Source: UBA2705 sp963977125
GTDB lineage: Bacteria; Pseudomonadota; Alphaproteobacteria; Micavibrionales; Micavibrionaceae
NCBI GenBank assembly: GCA_963977125.1
Contig: CAXBNJ010000002.1
Coordinates: 453,022-517,021, forward strand
Direction: 5' to 3'
Length of the DNA stretch: 64,000 bases
In this document: positions 1 to 11,200 of the stretch, one piece after another
How the letters are laid out: every line of letters starts with the position of its first letter
Numbering within the stretch: position 1 is the stretch's first letter
The notes under the pieces: generated by a model
What the model was told of the DNA's origin: nothing
Database searches by the model: none
The model's input: the letters and a program-made list of their open reading frames with translations, nothing else
Position numbers and translations under genes: made by a program

Positions 1-1
1 C

Positions 2-2314
2 GACGCGACATTTGGTATTCCTGATATTTTCTGTACAACCTCAGGCGCTGTTACGAATTGCTCAAAATTAATGGAAACCACACCATCCCCCTTCCATGCC
101 GCCATGCAAAATTCATTATTTGGCGTCTATAATTCATTGTTTTTAATTATAGCGGTCATCCTTTTATCAATTTATATTTTACATGCCATTTTTGACACCA
201 TTCAATCAGGTACGGCCTTTGGCCAGAAATTTAATTCTTTTTGGGGGCCTTTTAGACTGCTTATAGGCATTGGCTTATTGCTGCCTGTTAATTACGGTAT
301 GAATTCGGGGCAATATATTGTCCTTTACGCCGCAAAATTCGGCTCTGGCATGGCGACGAATGCATGGCATGACCTGACAGACAAGGCCGGCATACCGATT
401 GGCGGCGTTGAGATCAGTGCGGCCTCTGGTTTGCGTAACTTACTCACCGAACCTTCTGTCCCAGACTATAATGCCTTAATAGGCTTCATGCACATGGTCA
501 AAGCTTGCGAATATTTTTATGAGCACGCTAATGATGGGCACCCAGAATTTGACAAAGATATCCAGCCCTATCAAATCTATGGTGAGTCTTCAGCCAGTCT
601 TGATAGCGGCCTAACCTTTTCTGATGCCCTGCTCAATTCTCAAAACGGCCCGATCAATATCCGATTTGGTCATAGGGCGCAACCTGACGCGTCGGGTAAT
701 ATGCCGCCAAGCCCGTATCTAGGAAGCGTCGACCCCCTTTGCGGCGAAGTCACTATTGACGTCAACAATGCCACCATTCCAGGCGCGACAGCCGCCTATG
801 AAGTGCATTATGCGATGATACAAGTATTATATAATATAGGCCCGATCAACGCCTATGCAGCACACGTAAATCACCTACACGGGGCATATACACCTCTCGC
901 TGGCGGCTGCCCTTCTGCCCCCGACTACTCTGGTCTTGTTAGTGGCTGCCAGACAGGGATTCCGCCAGATTACGCGGGGTATTACTATGACCCAGGCAAC
1001 CCCATTCAACTTATTGCCGCCTCGACAGCCACATCAGCTTTGACCGAGCTGAGTAACGCTAATGAGCTTATTTACTCTACGGCCTTGCGCGATCGCGGTT
1101 GGGCGGGCGCTGGCCTGTGGTATGGCCGCGTCTCCGATCTAAACGGCACCATGATGGAAGCTGTGGGCGCCGTCCCTTCCGCGACAATGTTACCAAAGAT
1201 CGTGGGTGAGCTCTTTGACAAGAAGAAACAAAACGATAAAGACAGTACAGCTTCAGATTTGTTTGAGCCCGTTGATGGGGAAGGTAAGCCCATAAGTGTT
1301 GGGTCAGCTGGCGCGGGAGAAGAACGGTTACTACCAGTAATTAATGAAACTTACAAACGTATGCTCGCCCCTGATAGCGCACTTGCACAAAGCACCGTTT
1401 CAGACACCTCCGCTTTAAATATTATTGAAACCATACTCAATATGATTTTCGGTACGGCTGGCATATCTAATATGAACGAAAACAGTGATACCCATGCGTT
1501 ATTTCAATTAACAGCTATTGGTAAGGGATTGATTGAAACCTCAATCCGTAACCTACTGAGCTCGACAATTGCGTCAGCTGGTGGCGGCTTTCTTTCACAA
1601 ATGGATAGCCCCGCCGCAAAAGTCATGGGTAATGTCAGCTCCACCGCCGCTGGTTTCGCCAGCATGATCGGGCAAATCACTCTATCAGCAGGCATTATCC
1701 TATATTATATTGTCCCTCTCATGCCGTTTATGTATTTCTTTTTTGCTTGCGGGCGTTGGGTCAAATCTGTTTTTGAAGCGCTTGTTGGCGTTCCGCTTTG
1801 GGCGCTTGCCCATATGAAGTATGAAGGCGAAGGTATTGGCGACATGGCGACCAGTGGCTATTACCTTATCTTTGAAATATTTATTCGCCCGATATTAATC
1901 GTCTTTGGCCTGATTGCAGCCTTGAGTATTTTTGGCGCGATGGTTGCGGTTCTCAATGATATATGGTCCCTCGTCACAGCGAACCTATCTGGTTATGATT
2001 ATGATGGCCCCGCTGGAGACATTGACAGCGCTCGTGGTCGTCTTGACCAGCTGTTCTTCACTATTTTTTACGTTATTGTCATTTATGTTATGGCACAGAC
2101 CAGTTTTAAACTGATTGATATGATACCCAATCAAATTTTACGCTGGATGGGCAGTTCCACGTCAAGCTTTGGTGACATGACAAGTGACCCAATTGAAGGC
2201 TTAACACAAACAGCAGCCATAACAGGTGCACAAATGATACCACAAGCAACGGGGGCCGCATCAAGAGGCGCCGCTGGATTAGGTGGTGTCGCGGGTAAAT
2301 TAGGCCGAGGATAA
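2..2314 (+). CDS. DotA/TraY-family inner-membrane protein, copy 1 (5' end outside window)
   Basis: Polytopic inner-membrane protein of the DotA (Legionella Dot/Icm) / TraY (IncI conjugation) family, a structural component of type IVB secretion. The reading frame is open to the left edge. Residues encoded before the first ATG at position 71 (DATFGIPDIF...) align with the VFGIPGLF segment about 150 residues into the three downstream paralogs, so the true start lies upstream and the ATG at 71 is internal. Visible parts are two membrane segments with the IQSGTAFGQKF loop, a large extracytoplasmic domain carrying PLCGE and RGWAGAGLWY, then a C-terminal membrane block (LPKIV onward, VPLMPFMYFFFACGRW, GVPLWALAHM, LIDMIPNQILRWMG). 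The tail is Gly/Ala-rich. Copy 2 follows after 60 bp. Family assignment rests on remembered family features and on similarity to the neighbours. Confidence 0.88.
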   Translation, partial: DATFGIPDIFCTTSGAVTNCSKLMETTPSPFHAAMQNSLFGVYNSLFLIIAVILLSIYILHAIFDTIQSGTAFGQKFNSFWGPFRLLIGIGLLLPVNYGMNSGQYIVLYAAKFGSGMATNAWHDLTDKAGIPIGGVEISAASGLRNLLTEPSVPDYNALIGFMHMVKACEYFYEHANDGHPEFDKDIQPYQIYGESSASLDSGLTFSDALLNSQNGPINIRFGHRAQPDASGNMPPSPYLGSVDPLCGEVTIDVNNATIPGATAAYEVHYAMIQVLYNIGPINAYAAHVNHLHGAYTPLAGGCPSAPDYSGLVSGCQTGIPPDYAGYYYDPGNPIQLIAASTATSALTELSNANELIYSTALRDRGWAGAGLWYGRVSDLNGTMMEAVGAVPSATMLPKIVGELFDKKKQNDKDSTASDLFEPVDGEGKPISVGSAGAGEERLLPVINETYKRMLAPDSALAQSTVSDTSALNIIETILNMIFGTAGISNMNENSDTHALFQLTAIGKGLIETSIRNLLSSTIASAGGGFLSQMDSPAAKVMGNVSSTAAGFASMIGQITLSAGIILYYIVPLMPFMYFFFACGRWVKSVFEALVGVPLWALAHMKYEGEGIGDMATSGYYLIFEIFIRPILIVFGLIAALSIFGAMVAVLNDIWSLVTANLSGYDYDGPAGDIDSARGRLDQLFFTIFYVIVIYVMAQTSFKLIDMIPNQILRWMGSSTSSFGDMTSDPIEGLTQTAAITGAQMIPQATGAASRGAAGLGGVAGKLGRG

Positions 2315-2374
2315 AAGCACACGGACAAAACAACAAGACGAATAATTAAACTGGATATAAAGAATATAGGTTAA

Positions 2375-5275
2375 ATGAATAAAGCACTAACGACCCATAT
2401 CACGGCAAAAAATGTTTTGGCATATATGTTATTGCCTCAACTTGGTCGACGGATTAAGAATCTGTCGATTAATACCCAGTGGATTGCTTTATTGTTGGTC
2501 AGCATATTTGAAGTGCTTCGCCTTCTGCCGGTCGGTCATGCTTATACATCGACGTCAAATATCCCCAACATAACCATTCGCGGGGTATTAACCTTAGCTG
2601 GGCAAAATTTAAAATTTGATTGGCGTCACACAGATCAGATCATAATCTATGGTGTTATCCTTTTAGGATTCATACTTTTAATTGCACAATTCGCTTTAAT
2701 CGCTTTTGTTCTAACCACAAATGTCGCTCACGCACAATTTATGGGCTACTTTCAACCGCCCGCAGGCCTTGACCTAAGCAAAGATATTGCTTTTAGCATG
2801 ATGGATCAGGTCTTTGGCGTACCGGGCCTTTATGGCACAGCTTATGACCCGGCTGTTACCGGCAGCATCCCGCCATTCACACAGGCTTTGCAACTGACTT
2901 TTGCTTATTACAATAACGCAATATCCGTTGTCGCGGCTTTTTTGGTTGGTTATTTCTTGTTTGTTGTGCTTATCGAAACTATCCAAGACGGCACACCATT
3001 CGGTAAACGTTTTGCCAGTGGTTATGTGCCTTTGCGCTTGATTATTGCGATGGCCTTTCTTGTCCCAACCTATCATGGCTACAGCACAGGCCAACACCTT
3101 GTTTTACATGTAGCCAAATGGGGCGGCTCATTCGCCACAAATTCATGGATCGCTTTCGCCGCGAAAGTCGAAAACCCACTCGGTGAGGGTTCAGGTAGAA
3201 TGCTGCCTGTCCCGCAATACCCTAATACGAATGCATTTAACGAGGCTCTTATTTTAGCACGCGTCTGTGCAGCTTATCATCGCGTTCAATATAACAAGCA
3301 ATATGAAGCCGATGGGCTTTACTTCACTGAGCCACTCTTATCAACGACATCTGGTGGCTCGATTCTGGTGGCTGGTAATGGCCCTGATGCAGGAGGGCTG
3401 CCACGCCCCATTAATCTATTTATGATTTATGACGAAGTCTTAATGGATAATAAGCCAGTGATCATGGCGGACGTCCCCGCTCAACCGGTAACTTATTATA
3501 CGAATCTTTCTGGCGGCGCGACGACGATAACGGATTACGACAGTTTACTGCAAGCAACCCAAAACAAGGTTCTTCGTTTAAGGTTTGGCCAAATCCACCC
3601 CGATATTAAAGGATTTATAAGAGCAGAAAACGATGGAGGGTTTTCTCCACCTGTTGTTGGTAGTATTGAACCAACCTGTGGAGAAATCATTATCCCCGCC
3701 ACGCCCAATAGCGGTCTAGGCGTCCCAACAATGGCACAAGCCGCAGGGCAAGCTAAAATATTTAACCTTATTGGGCTTCAACTTGGTTGGTATAATGATA
3801 TGGGCTTTGCCTATAGATTACTCGCCATTAAGGGCCTTATAGACGGCGTTAAAGGCTGCGACATTCCTGTCGGTTTCTCGGCTTCATGGCCGAAATGTAA
3901 TGAATATCCACCTGCGCAATATTGGGCGGATATTTTCCAGCAATTAAACGGAACAATGAAAGCGCTGTATGCGTCAGCCGCGGTGGTCGCTCAAACAGAG
4001 ATGCAAGAGAAACTCTCACTTAACAACGCCGGGAATATAGCCAATAATGAGCTTTTCACATATGGCTGGGCTGGCGCGGGCATGTGGTATAATCGTATCT
4101 CCGACACCTATAGTACATATACCAGTATATTCCAAGCACCTGTTGTTAAATCTTACCCCATGATCCTGAACGATGTTGCTAAGGCAAAACGGACACAACA
4201 GCCTAATGCTAAAGGTAAAGACCTTTTCACGCCAGAACTTCCTGATGGCGGCGTAATCCAGCTCGACAACCCTAATGATCTCAAATATGCAGAACTGCTT
4301 GCTCATGTTATTTTCAGTTTAACCGCGGCCAATTCAAACGCCCAAGATCAGCGTGAAGACAACTCAAACTCTTTTGTCTCTTTTATTAATATTATCTTTG
4401 GCCTTGAGGGCATATTTAACCTACGTGAAAATGGTGATGTTCACCCTTTCGGGCAACTCGTCGCGGCAGGCAAAGGACTTATCGACAGCTCTATTGCCGC
4501 CTTTACAGGCACGATATTTGCCACGGGTATTTCAGGGTTTCTATCGGCTATAGGCTCAGAGAGTGGTTCTAAAATTGGTCAAATGGCTGCGGCCATGGCT
4601 TCTATGGCCTCAACTATCGGGCTAAGTGCAGGTATCATCATGTTCTACGTCATACCAATGACGCCCTTTATGTACTTCTTCTTAGCCGCAGGCCGTTGGG
4701 TTAAAAGTATTTTTGAGGCGATGATCGGTGTACCGCTTTGGGCGATGGCACATATACGCATTGATGGCACAGGACTTCCTGGCGTTGCGGGTAATGGGTA
4801 TTTTCTTGTCTTTGAAATATTCTTAAGACCGGTTCTTACTTTATTCGGCCTGTTAGCTTCTATGGCGACATATGGCGCACTTATGACCGTCTTTAACGAT
4901 ATATTTGATCTTGTCGTTGATAATCTAGGTAACAATGATATCGGGTCCACTCCCGATCCTGATTATATAGATGAGTTCCGTGGCACGGTTGATATGTTCT
5001 TCTATACCATTCTTTATGCGATTATCGCCTATATGATGGCGATGTCGTCCTTTAAGCTCATCGACTTAATCCCAGATAGCATATTGCGCTGGATGGGTGC
5101 TGGCGTGAAGAGCTTCGGCGATGAATCTGGTAACATCGCAGAAGGCCTGAATAGAACCATTTCTATTCAGGGCATGATGACCGCACAAAAAGTTAGTGGT
5201 ATAGCCGAAGGCGTCGGTGGTGCCGCAGGTAGTGGCGCGGGCGGTATCGCCAGAATGATGGGCAGAAAGCCTTAA
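2375..5275 (+). CDS. DotA/TraY-family inner-membrane protein, copy 2
   Basis: Complete 966-residue paralog. An AGG lies just before the ATG (ggttaaATG). Residues about 35-55 and 85-120 are hydrophobic, and the second stretch ends in a signal-like AHAQ. A further membrane pair surrounds the ETIQDGTPFGKRF loop near residue 210. The extracytoplasmic domain, roughly residues 260-720, carries the paralog-wide motifs PTCGE and GWAGAGMWYNRI (Trp565). The C-terminal membrane block holds PMTPFMYFFLAAGRW, GVPLWAMAHIRIDG and LIDLIPDSILRWMG. This copy has the longest insertion before the CGE motif (residues about 310-400), so the ectodomains have diverged more than the membrane core. It probably forms part of an inner-membrane secretion channel; no substrate can be inferred. 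Confidence 0.9.
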   Translation: MNKALTTHITAKNVLAYMLLPQLGRRIKNLSINTQWIALLLVSIFEVLRLLPVGHAYTSTSNIPNITIRGVLTLAGQNLKFDWRHTDQIIIYGVILLGFILLIAQFALIAFVLTTNVAHAQFMGYFQPPAGLDLSKDIAFSMMDQVFGVPGLYGTAYDPAVTGSIPPFTQALQLTFAYYNNAISVVAAFLVGYFLFVVLIETIQDGTPFGKRFASGYVPLRLIIAMAFLVPTYHGYSTGQHLVLHVAKWGGSFATNSWIAFAAKVENPLGEGSGRMLPVPQYPNTNAFNEALILARVCAAYHRVQYNKQYEADGLYFTEPLLSTTSGGSILVAGNGPDAGGLPRPINLFMIYDEVLMDNKPVIMADVPAQPVTYYTNLSGGATTITDYDSLLQATQNKVLRLRFGQIHPDIKGFIRAENDGGFSPPVVGSIEPTCGEIIIPATPNSGLGVPTMAQAAGQAKIFNLIGLQLGWYNDMGFAYRLLAIKGLIDGVKGCDIPVGFSASWPKCNEYPPAQYWADIFQQLNGTMKALYASAAVVAQTEMQEKLSLNNAGNIANNELFTYGWAGAGMWYNRISDTYSTYTSIFQAPVVKSYPMILNDVAKAKRTQQPNAKGKDLFTPELPDGGVIQLDNPNDLKYAELLAHVIFSLTAANSNAQDQREDNSNSFVSFINIIFGLEGIFNLRENGDVHPFGQLVAAGKGLIDSSIAAFTGTIFATGISGFLSAIGSESGSKIGQMAAAMASMASTIGLSAGIIMFYVIPMTPFMYFFLAAGRWVKSIFEAMIGVPLWAMAHIRIDGTGLPGVAGNGYFLVFEIFLRPVLTLFGLLASMATYGALMTVFNDIFDLVVDNLGNNDIGSTPDPDYIDEFRGTVDMFFYTILYAIIAYMMAMSSFKLIDLIPDSILRWMGAGVKSFGDESGNIAEGLNRTISIQGMMTAQKVSGIAEGVGGAAGSGAGGIARMMGRKP

Positions 5276-5316
5276 TAACTGACAAAGTATGATGATGAAA
5301 AGCATAGGATATTAAT

Positions 5317-8172
5317 ATGATACGGCAGAAAATGAATACAGAGCCTAGCCAGAACAAAAGTAATCTTACTTCTGGCTCCGTCGTGAAATACATGGTTTTA
5401 CCGCGTATTTTACCGCGCATTGCTGAGTTCATTAGCACAGGCTTTCAAACCTTGGCCTTTTTTATCGCCTGCGTATTTTCTACCGCGCGCCTTATTCCCA
5501 ATGCACACCCTTATTTACGCCCTGCAAATATCGGTACATTCGGCATAATGTCTGTTATCACCGCCGCCGCACAAAACTTACGTTTTCGTAAAGAGAACAT
5601 AGACCAAATAATTATTTTCACAACGATCATAGCCGCCATAGTCTTGCTTGCCCTACAAGTCTTCAGCTTATTACTCGCCTTTATCATGCCATCTGCCATG
5701 GCGCAAATCGCCGCTATATTTAACCCCTATGCGGGAACTGGCATTGCTGCGGCCTCCGGGGGGGATGGTAGTTTTGACATTGCTATGATTCTGCTGGATC
5801 GTGTTTTCGGTATACCGGGATTATTTAACAGCTGTGTAAGTACCGGCGTTCCATGTACAGGCATTAGCTCATCAGGCCTTAATAGTGCGACAGAGGTTCA
5901 AGCTGCTGGCGGTGTATTCCCTTGGCCCTTCCATGAAGGCCTGCACCAAATGTATTTATTCTATAGCTCAGCCTTGCTGGTCGTCGGTGTATTTATCTTT
6001 ATCTATTTTATTATGGTTGTCGTGATTGAAACAGCACAGACAGGTACGCCATTTGGCCGCCGCTTTAACTCAGTTTGGGCCCCCATACGTATGGTCGTCG
6101 CCATTGGCCTGCTCATCCCTTTTGCGTTTGGTATGAACGCCGCGCAATATATTACATTATATGCCGCTAAATGGGGATCTGGCTTAGCCACTACAGCTTG
6201 GTTTAACTTTAATACAAGCCTGAGCCAGCTAACCTCACAAGATCTCGTCGGCACACCCAAAGCACAAAATGCTATGCAGCTTCTTGCTTTTGCCTCAATC
6301 TCCCGTGCTTGTATGTATAATGAAAGTAGAAATTTCAACTACCCAGCAGACGTTATTAGCGCTGCGGGTAACCGTTCATTGTCCATGGATGGGTATCTTG
6401 TCAAAGTTGATCCTGTTCTTGCGAACAGCTTTAGACTCTTCGCCACCGCAAGTTATAGTGACGCTTTAAGCTTCTATGGTAACGGTAATGTTCTTATAAG
6501 AATAGGAGACAAGGACCCCTTTCATACTGATTCCACACTCGCACCGGCATATGCATTAGATAAAGGCATGGTTCATTCGGCTTGTGGGGAAATGGTTCTG
6601 CCAACGACATCCCTTACAGGAGCAGGCGCCACCTACATAAGTGACGCCTATTACACTTTAGCAAAAAAATTATTTGCAGGTAACCTTATACCAGACAACT
6701 TTGCTTCAACGACAGGTGGCCAAGATTGTAATTCCGTTGCCAATATTGGTGACTTAGGAGACTTATTAAATACATCCTCGGTCGCTTGGATGACTGCACG
6801 TATCAAGTCAGACGGGACGGCCTCTGCTGGCGTAGGTAATGCTGATTATTTCAACAGCGCGAGCACCAAAGCCGCCGCACTGCAAAGCGTCACAGAAGTC
6901 GTGCAATGCATAATCAATAATGGGGCGGCCGCAGAAATTGCCAGTGGCAGTTTTGCTGTCCCACAAGACTTGTTATTGCGTGGTTGGGCCGGAGCAGGCA
7001 TATGGTATAATAAAATAGCCGCACAAAATGGCTCACTAATAAGTGCCGCTAGCAGTCTACCAACCGTTGTGAAATACCCAATAACCATGGAACGAGTAGC
7101 GCGAGCCAAATTGCGGGTTGACCCCAACGTCAGCGCCAGCGATCTGTATAACCCACAAAGAAGCGGCGAACAAGCTTTGAGCTTACCAAGAGGCGACGGT
7201 GAGCTTGCTGCGGCCAAGGCTTATTACGAACTTTATAATTATTGGCTCAAAGATTCCAACCGTATAGGTAAAGCCAGTACGTCTGGAAACTTTTTTGGCG
7301 AAATGTTAAGCGAATTATTTGGCCTTGATGGACTTTATTCAATTACAGACAATGCAGATGTGCACCCTCTCGCAAGGCTTGTGGGAGTCGGCAAAGGCTT
7401 GATTGACGCCACTATTCGTAACTTATCTGTGGGTACAGGCGCGCTATTTGGCGGCGTTATTGCGAGTTATTCCGATAATGATGCAATAAAAATTGGTGGC
7501 CAGCTCGCTGACGTCGTCGCTGATGTCATGTTTAGTGTCGCGACCATTGGCCTCACAGCAGGGTTTGTTTTGTATTACGTTATTCCATTCTTGCCATTTA
7601 TCTATTTCTTCTTTGCTGTCGGTAACTGGCTTAAGACAGTCTTTGAAGCTATGGTTGGCGTTCCACTCTGGGCTCTAGCACATATTCGTATTGATGGTAA
7701 TGGCCTGCCTGGTGACGCCGCTATGAATGGTTATTATTTGATTTTTGAAATCTTCTTACGACCAATCATGATTATATTCGGCTTGATTGCCGGCATAAGT
7801 GTGTTTGCCGCTATGGCTGCCGTTCTCCATGACATATGGGATATCGTCCTTGCCAATGTCGGCGGCACGGGCGCGACCGAACAAGCCACGATGATTGAAT
7901 CCATTCGTGGGCCTGTCGATAAACTCTTCTATTTAGTCGTTTATACGATCATCCTTTATATGATGGCTGTATCGTCCTTTAAATTGGTTGAGCTTATTCC
8001 ACAGCAAATCCTGCGTTGGATGGGCGCGAATGTTTCTTCATTCGTTGATCAATCACAAGATGCGGCTGGCGGACTTGTTCAATATGCCGCGATTGGTGGT
8101 GGACATATGTTTGGACAACTTACGGGCGGCACGAAAGACGCCATGTCAGGTATGAGGGCGCCCGGCAGTTAG
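5317..8172 (+). CDS. DotA/TraY-family inner-membrane protein, copy 3
   Basis: 951-residue paralog starting 41 bp after copy 2. AGGA sits about 9 bp before the ATG at 5317; a second in-frame ATG at 5332 is possible. The N-terminus has the LPRILPRIAEF motif shared with copy 4, two hydrophobic segments ending near PSAMAQ, then the RVFGIPGLF segment and ETAQTGTPFGRRF loop. The ectodomain contains SACGE and LRGWAGAGIWYNKI. The C-terminal membrane block has PFLPFIYFFFAVGNW, GVPLWALAHIRIDGNGLPG and LVELIPQQILRWMG. The membrane core is closest to copy 4. Its role is inferred from the family: a polytopic subunit of a type IVB-like secretion apparatus in the inner membrane. Confidence 0.9.
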   Translation: MIRQKMNTEPSQNKSNLTSGSVVKYMVLPRILPRIAEFISTGFQTLAFFIACVFSTARLIPNAHPYLRPANIGTFGIMSVITAAAQNLRFRKENIDQIIIFTTIIAAIVLLALQVFSLLLAFIMPSAMAQIAAIFNPYAGTGIAAASGGDGSFDIAMILLDRVFGIPGLFNSCVSTGVPCTGISSSGLNSATEVQAAGGVFPWPFHEGLHQMYLFYSSALLVVGVFIFIYFIMVVVIETAQTGTPFGRRFNSVWAPIRMVVAIGLLIPFAFGMNAAQYITLYAAKWGSGLATTAWFNFNTSLSQLTSQDLVGTPKAQNAMQLLAFASISRACMYNESRNFNYPADVISAAGNRSLSMDGYLVKVDPVLANSFRLFATASYSDALSFYGNGNVLIRIGDKDPFHTDSTLAPAYALDKGMVHSACGEMVLPTTSLTGAGATYISDAYYTLAKKLFAGNLIPDNFASTTGGQDCNSVANIGDLGDLLNTSSVAWMTARIKSDGTASAGVGNADYFNSASTKAAALQSVTEVVQCIINNGAAAEIASGSFAVPQDLLLRGWAGAGIWYNKIAAQNGSLISAASSLPTVVKYPITMERVARAKLRVDPNVSASDLYNPQRSGEQALSLPRGDGELAAAKAYYELYNYWLKDSNRIGKASTSGNFFGEMLSELFGLDGLYSITDNADVHPLARLVGVGKGLIDATIRNLSVGTGALFGGVIASYSDNDAIKIGGQLADVVADVMFSVATIGLTAGFVLYYVIPFLPFIYFFFAVGNWLKTVFEAMVGVPLWALAHIRIDGNGLPGDAAMNGYYLIFEIFLRPIMIIFGLIAGISVFAAMAAVLHDIWDIVLANVGGTGATEQATMIESIRGPVDKLFYLVVYTIILYMMAVSSFKLVELIPQQILRWMGANVSSFVDQSQDAAGGLVQYAAIGGGHMFGQLTGGTKDAMSGMRAPGS

Positions 8173-8226
8173 CAAGTAAAGATACATAATGTTAAAGACG
8201 AGAAAACAGATAAGAGCTAAGTATTT

Positions 8227-11200
8227 ATGACCAATAATACTGTAAAAAACATCACACTTCCCGCGGCATTTAAATACGCTTTATTGCCGGGCATTATTCC
8301 GCGTGTCACCGAGATATGGCGTTCGGGCTTCTCGACGATTGCGCTGCTTATGGCTCAGATCTTTTTTAATGTAGGCCTTCTACCTATCGGACACACTTAT
8401 TTAAAAGGCGATAATTTTGGAAAGTTCGGTATTTTTAATGTTCTGGTTGCCGCTAAACATAATCTGGTCTTTGATCGTAAGCATCTTGATCAAATCGTTG
8501 TGTTTTGCTTAATTACGACAGCAATATTCTTAATCTTTGCGCAAGTTCTGGCTTTGATATTCGCGTTGTTAATCCCAGGAGCTTGGGCTCAAATATTTAC
8601 TACGCCAGACCCGACAAATGACATTGCCTTTGTCCTGCTTGACCGCATATTTGGGGTGCCTACCACAAATACACTAACAGGCTTATCTACAGGTTTTTTT
8701 GGCTCCTGCGTGGGCGACGCAGCGAATGACTGCATAGCCATGCGCCATGATGGCTCTGACTCGGCTGTCGAAATAGTCCCTATCCCTGCAGTATTCCCTT
8801 GGCCATTCCACCTTGCCCTACAACAAATGTTCGCCTTTTTCAGCTATACTATAGCGGCGGTAGCGCTATTTATTTTACTTTATTTTATTGCGACAATTAT
8901 TCTAGAGACCGTACAAAGCGGCACGCCTTTTGGTAAACGTTTTTCAAGGCTCTGGGCGCCACTACGCCTCATCACAGCGTTTGGGCTTATCATCCCGATA
9001 TCAAACGGCCTAAATCTTGGACAATATAGTGTATTATATTCAGCAAAATGGGGCTCCAGCCTTGCCACAAATGTCTGGCAGCAATTCAACACACAGCTAA
9101 CCGTTAACGGGCTTATGGATGCCAATACAATGGTCGGTACCCCTGTGGCCAACGATGCCATGGAACTTGTTGGCTACATACATATGGCCAATTTATGCTT
9201 CATCATAGAAAGGAATATTTTCCCTAGAAAATATGTTCATGCCAATTTTAACAAGGAAATTGCAGCCTATCTGATTAACCCAAATACTGATGACCGCCTC
9301 GCTATGGTCAATGCTTCGAACAATTATCAAACATATGATGATGCTCGCGCATTCTCTAGCGGAGGGGATATTATTCTGCGTATTGGCTCAATGGATCCTG
9401 CCCGTTACGCAGCTGCTTGGGCTGGCGGTCAGCCATTACCTGCTCCAAGCTACAACGATGCCGGCGGCGTTCGCCCCTATTGTGGAGAGATCATCTTCCC
9501 TGCTGTGAACACCTCGAGCCCAGGGACGGAGCTTATTCAACGGAAATATTACGAGCTTATTGCTTCTATGTGGTTAAATGAGCCGGGTCGATACACTAAA
9601 CCGACTTGCCCCAACACACAGGTCGATCAATCGGACGGTTTATATCCATTTGGAAATGTACTCTTTACGCACGCGCAGAGATGGGCGCAGGATTGGTTTG
9701 CTCCTGTCCCCGCCATAACCACAAGCACTGCCCCGATTACTACAGTGGAACAAATAAAGGTTGATGGTGCCATATTACTCCGTCAGCATCTTAACTGTAT
9801 CATTGAAGCTGCCGTTACTGCAGAACGCGATAATATTAACGCTAATAATCTAAGCTTAGTCCCACAAGCACTGCTCGATAGAGGCTGGGCTGGCGCAGGC
9901 ATTTGGTACAACAGAATAGCCGAAATTAATGGCGCCTTAATTGATTCTATTAACGGCATGCCTTCTATTCACTTATGGCCACTCACTATGCAGCGTGTCG
10001 CGGAGATCCGCTCACGCAATGAAACAAACTTTATACGTGCAGATTTATTTAACCCCGATTCTGCAGCCTTTATAGACGGCGTAATATTGCCGCGCGCCGG
10101 GGAACGTACCGCTGCAAGGGCTTATTACGAGCTTTATAAGTTATGGTTGGCTGATGGCCCCGGTACGGGTGGTCGTGGCGCACAAGGTAACAGTTTCGAA
10201 GCCGCTGTGGCTTGGATATTTGGCATTGAAGGTCTTTATTCGATGACCGATAACACGACTGGAGCACAGAATGTCCACCCCTTGGCCAAACTTTCAGGCC
10301 TAGGCAAATCCCTCATTGAAGGTTCTATTCGTAACTTGTCGATGGGTGCGGGCGCTATGATTGCTGATCTCGTTACAGGGGCAGATAACCCGCTTTCAGG
10401 CGCTGGTGACTTTGCCGGCGCCCTAGGCTCCGCTCTTGTAAGCGCGGCATCTATAACACTGACGGCCGGTTTTGTCTTATTCTATATTGTCCCAATGTTG
10501 CCCTTTATGTATTTCTTCTTTGCTGTCGGCACTTGGATAAAAACCGTGTTTGAAGCCATGATTGGCGTACCGCTTTGGGCTTTATCACATCTTCATATTG
10601 ACGGTGGTGGCTTACCTGGACAAGGCGCGGCTAATGGTTATTATTTGATTTTCGAGATCTTCGTGCGACCCGTCATGATTATCATGGGTTTTATTGCCTC
10701 TATCACTATATTCTCAGCCATGGCGAATGTTCTAATTGATATTTGGAATATTGTTATTGCCAATGTCGGCGGATCTGGTTCAACTGAGGAACTCGGCTTA
10801 GCGGATTCAATCCGTGCTCCCGTTGATAAGATGTTCTATTTGGTCATGTTTACTATGCTGCTTTATATGATTGGGGTTTCCTCATTTAAGCTGGTTGACC
10901 AAATCCCGCAAAGTATATTGCGTTGGATTGGCGCGAGCGTCCCAACCTTTGTCGATCAAAAAGACGACATCACATCCTCGCTTGTCTCAAAAAGCTCGAT
11001 GTATGCGAACCGCATATTTGGTGGGTTCACCGGTGAAATGACGAATAAATACAAAGGCATTAAGCGTAAGCAGGATGCTGAGGCCGCATTCGAGAGCGGC
11101 CTGAGAAGGGAATATGGCACCACGCCCGAACAGCAGGATGCCTATAAAGAAGCCGCAGAACAGCTTGCCCGCTATAAAGGGAAGGCTCCTGATGAAATAC

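Noticed and set aside
71..73. ATG at 71 as the start of the first DotA-like gene
   Set aside because: The frame is open upstream and the preceding residues align with the interior of the three complete paralogs.
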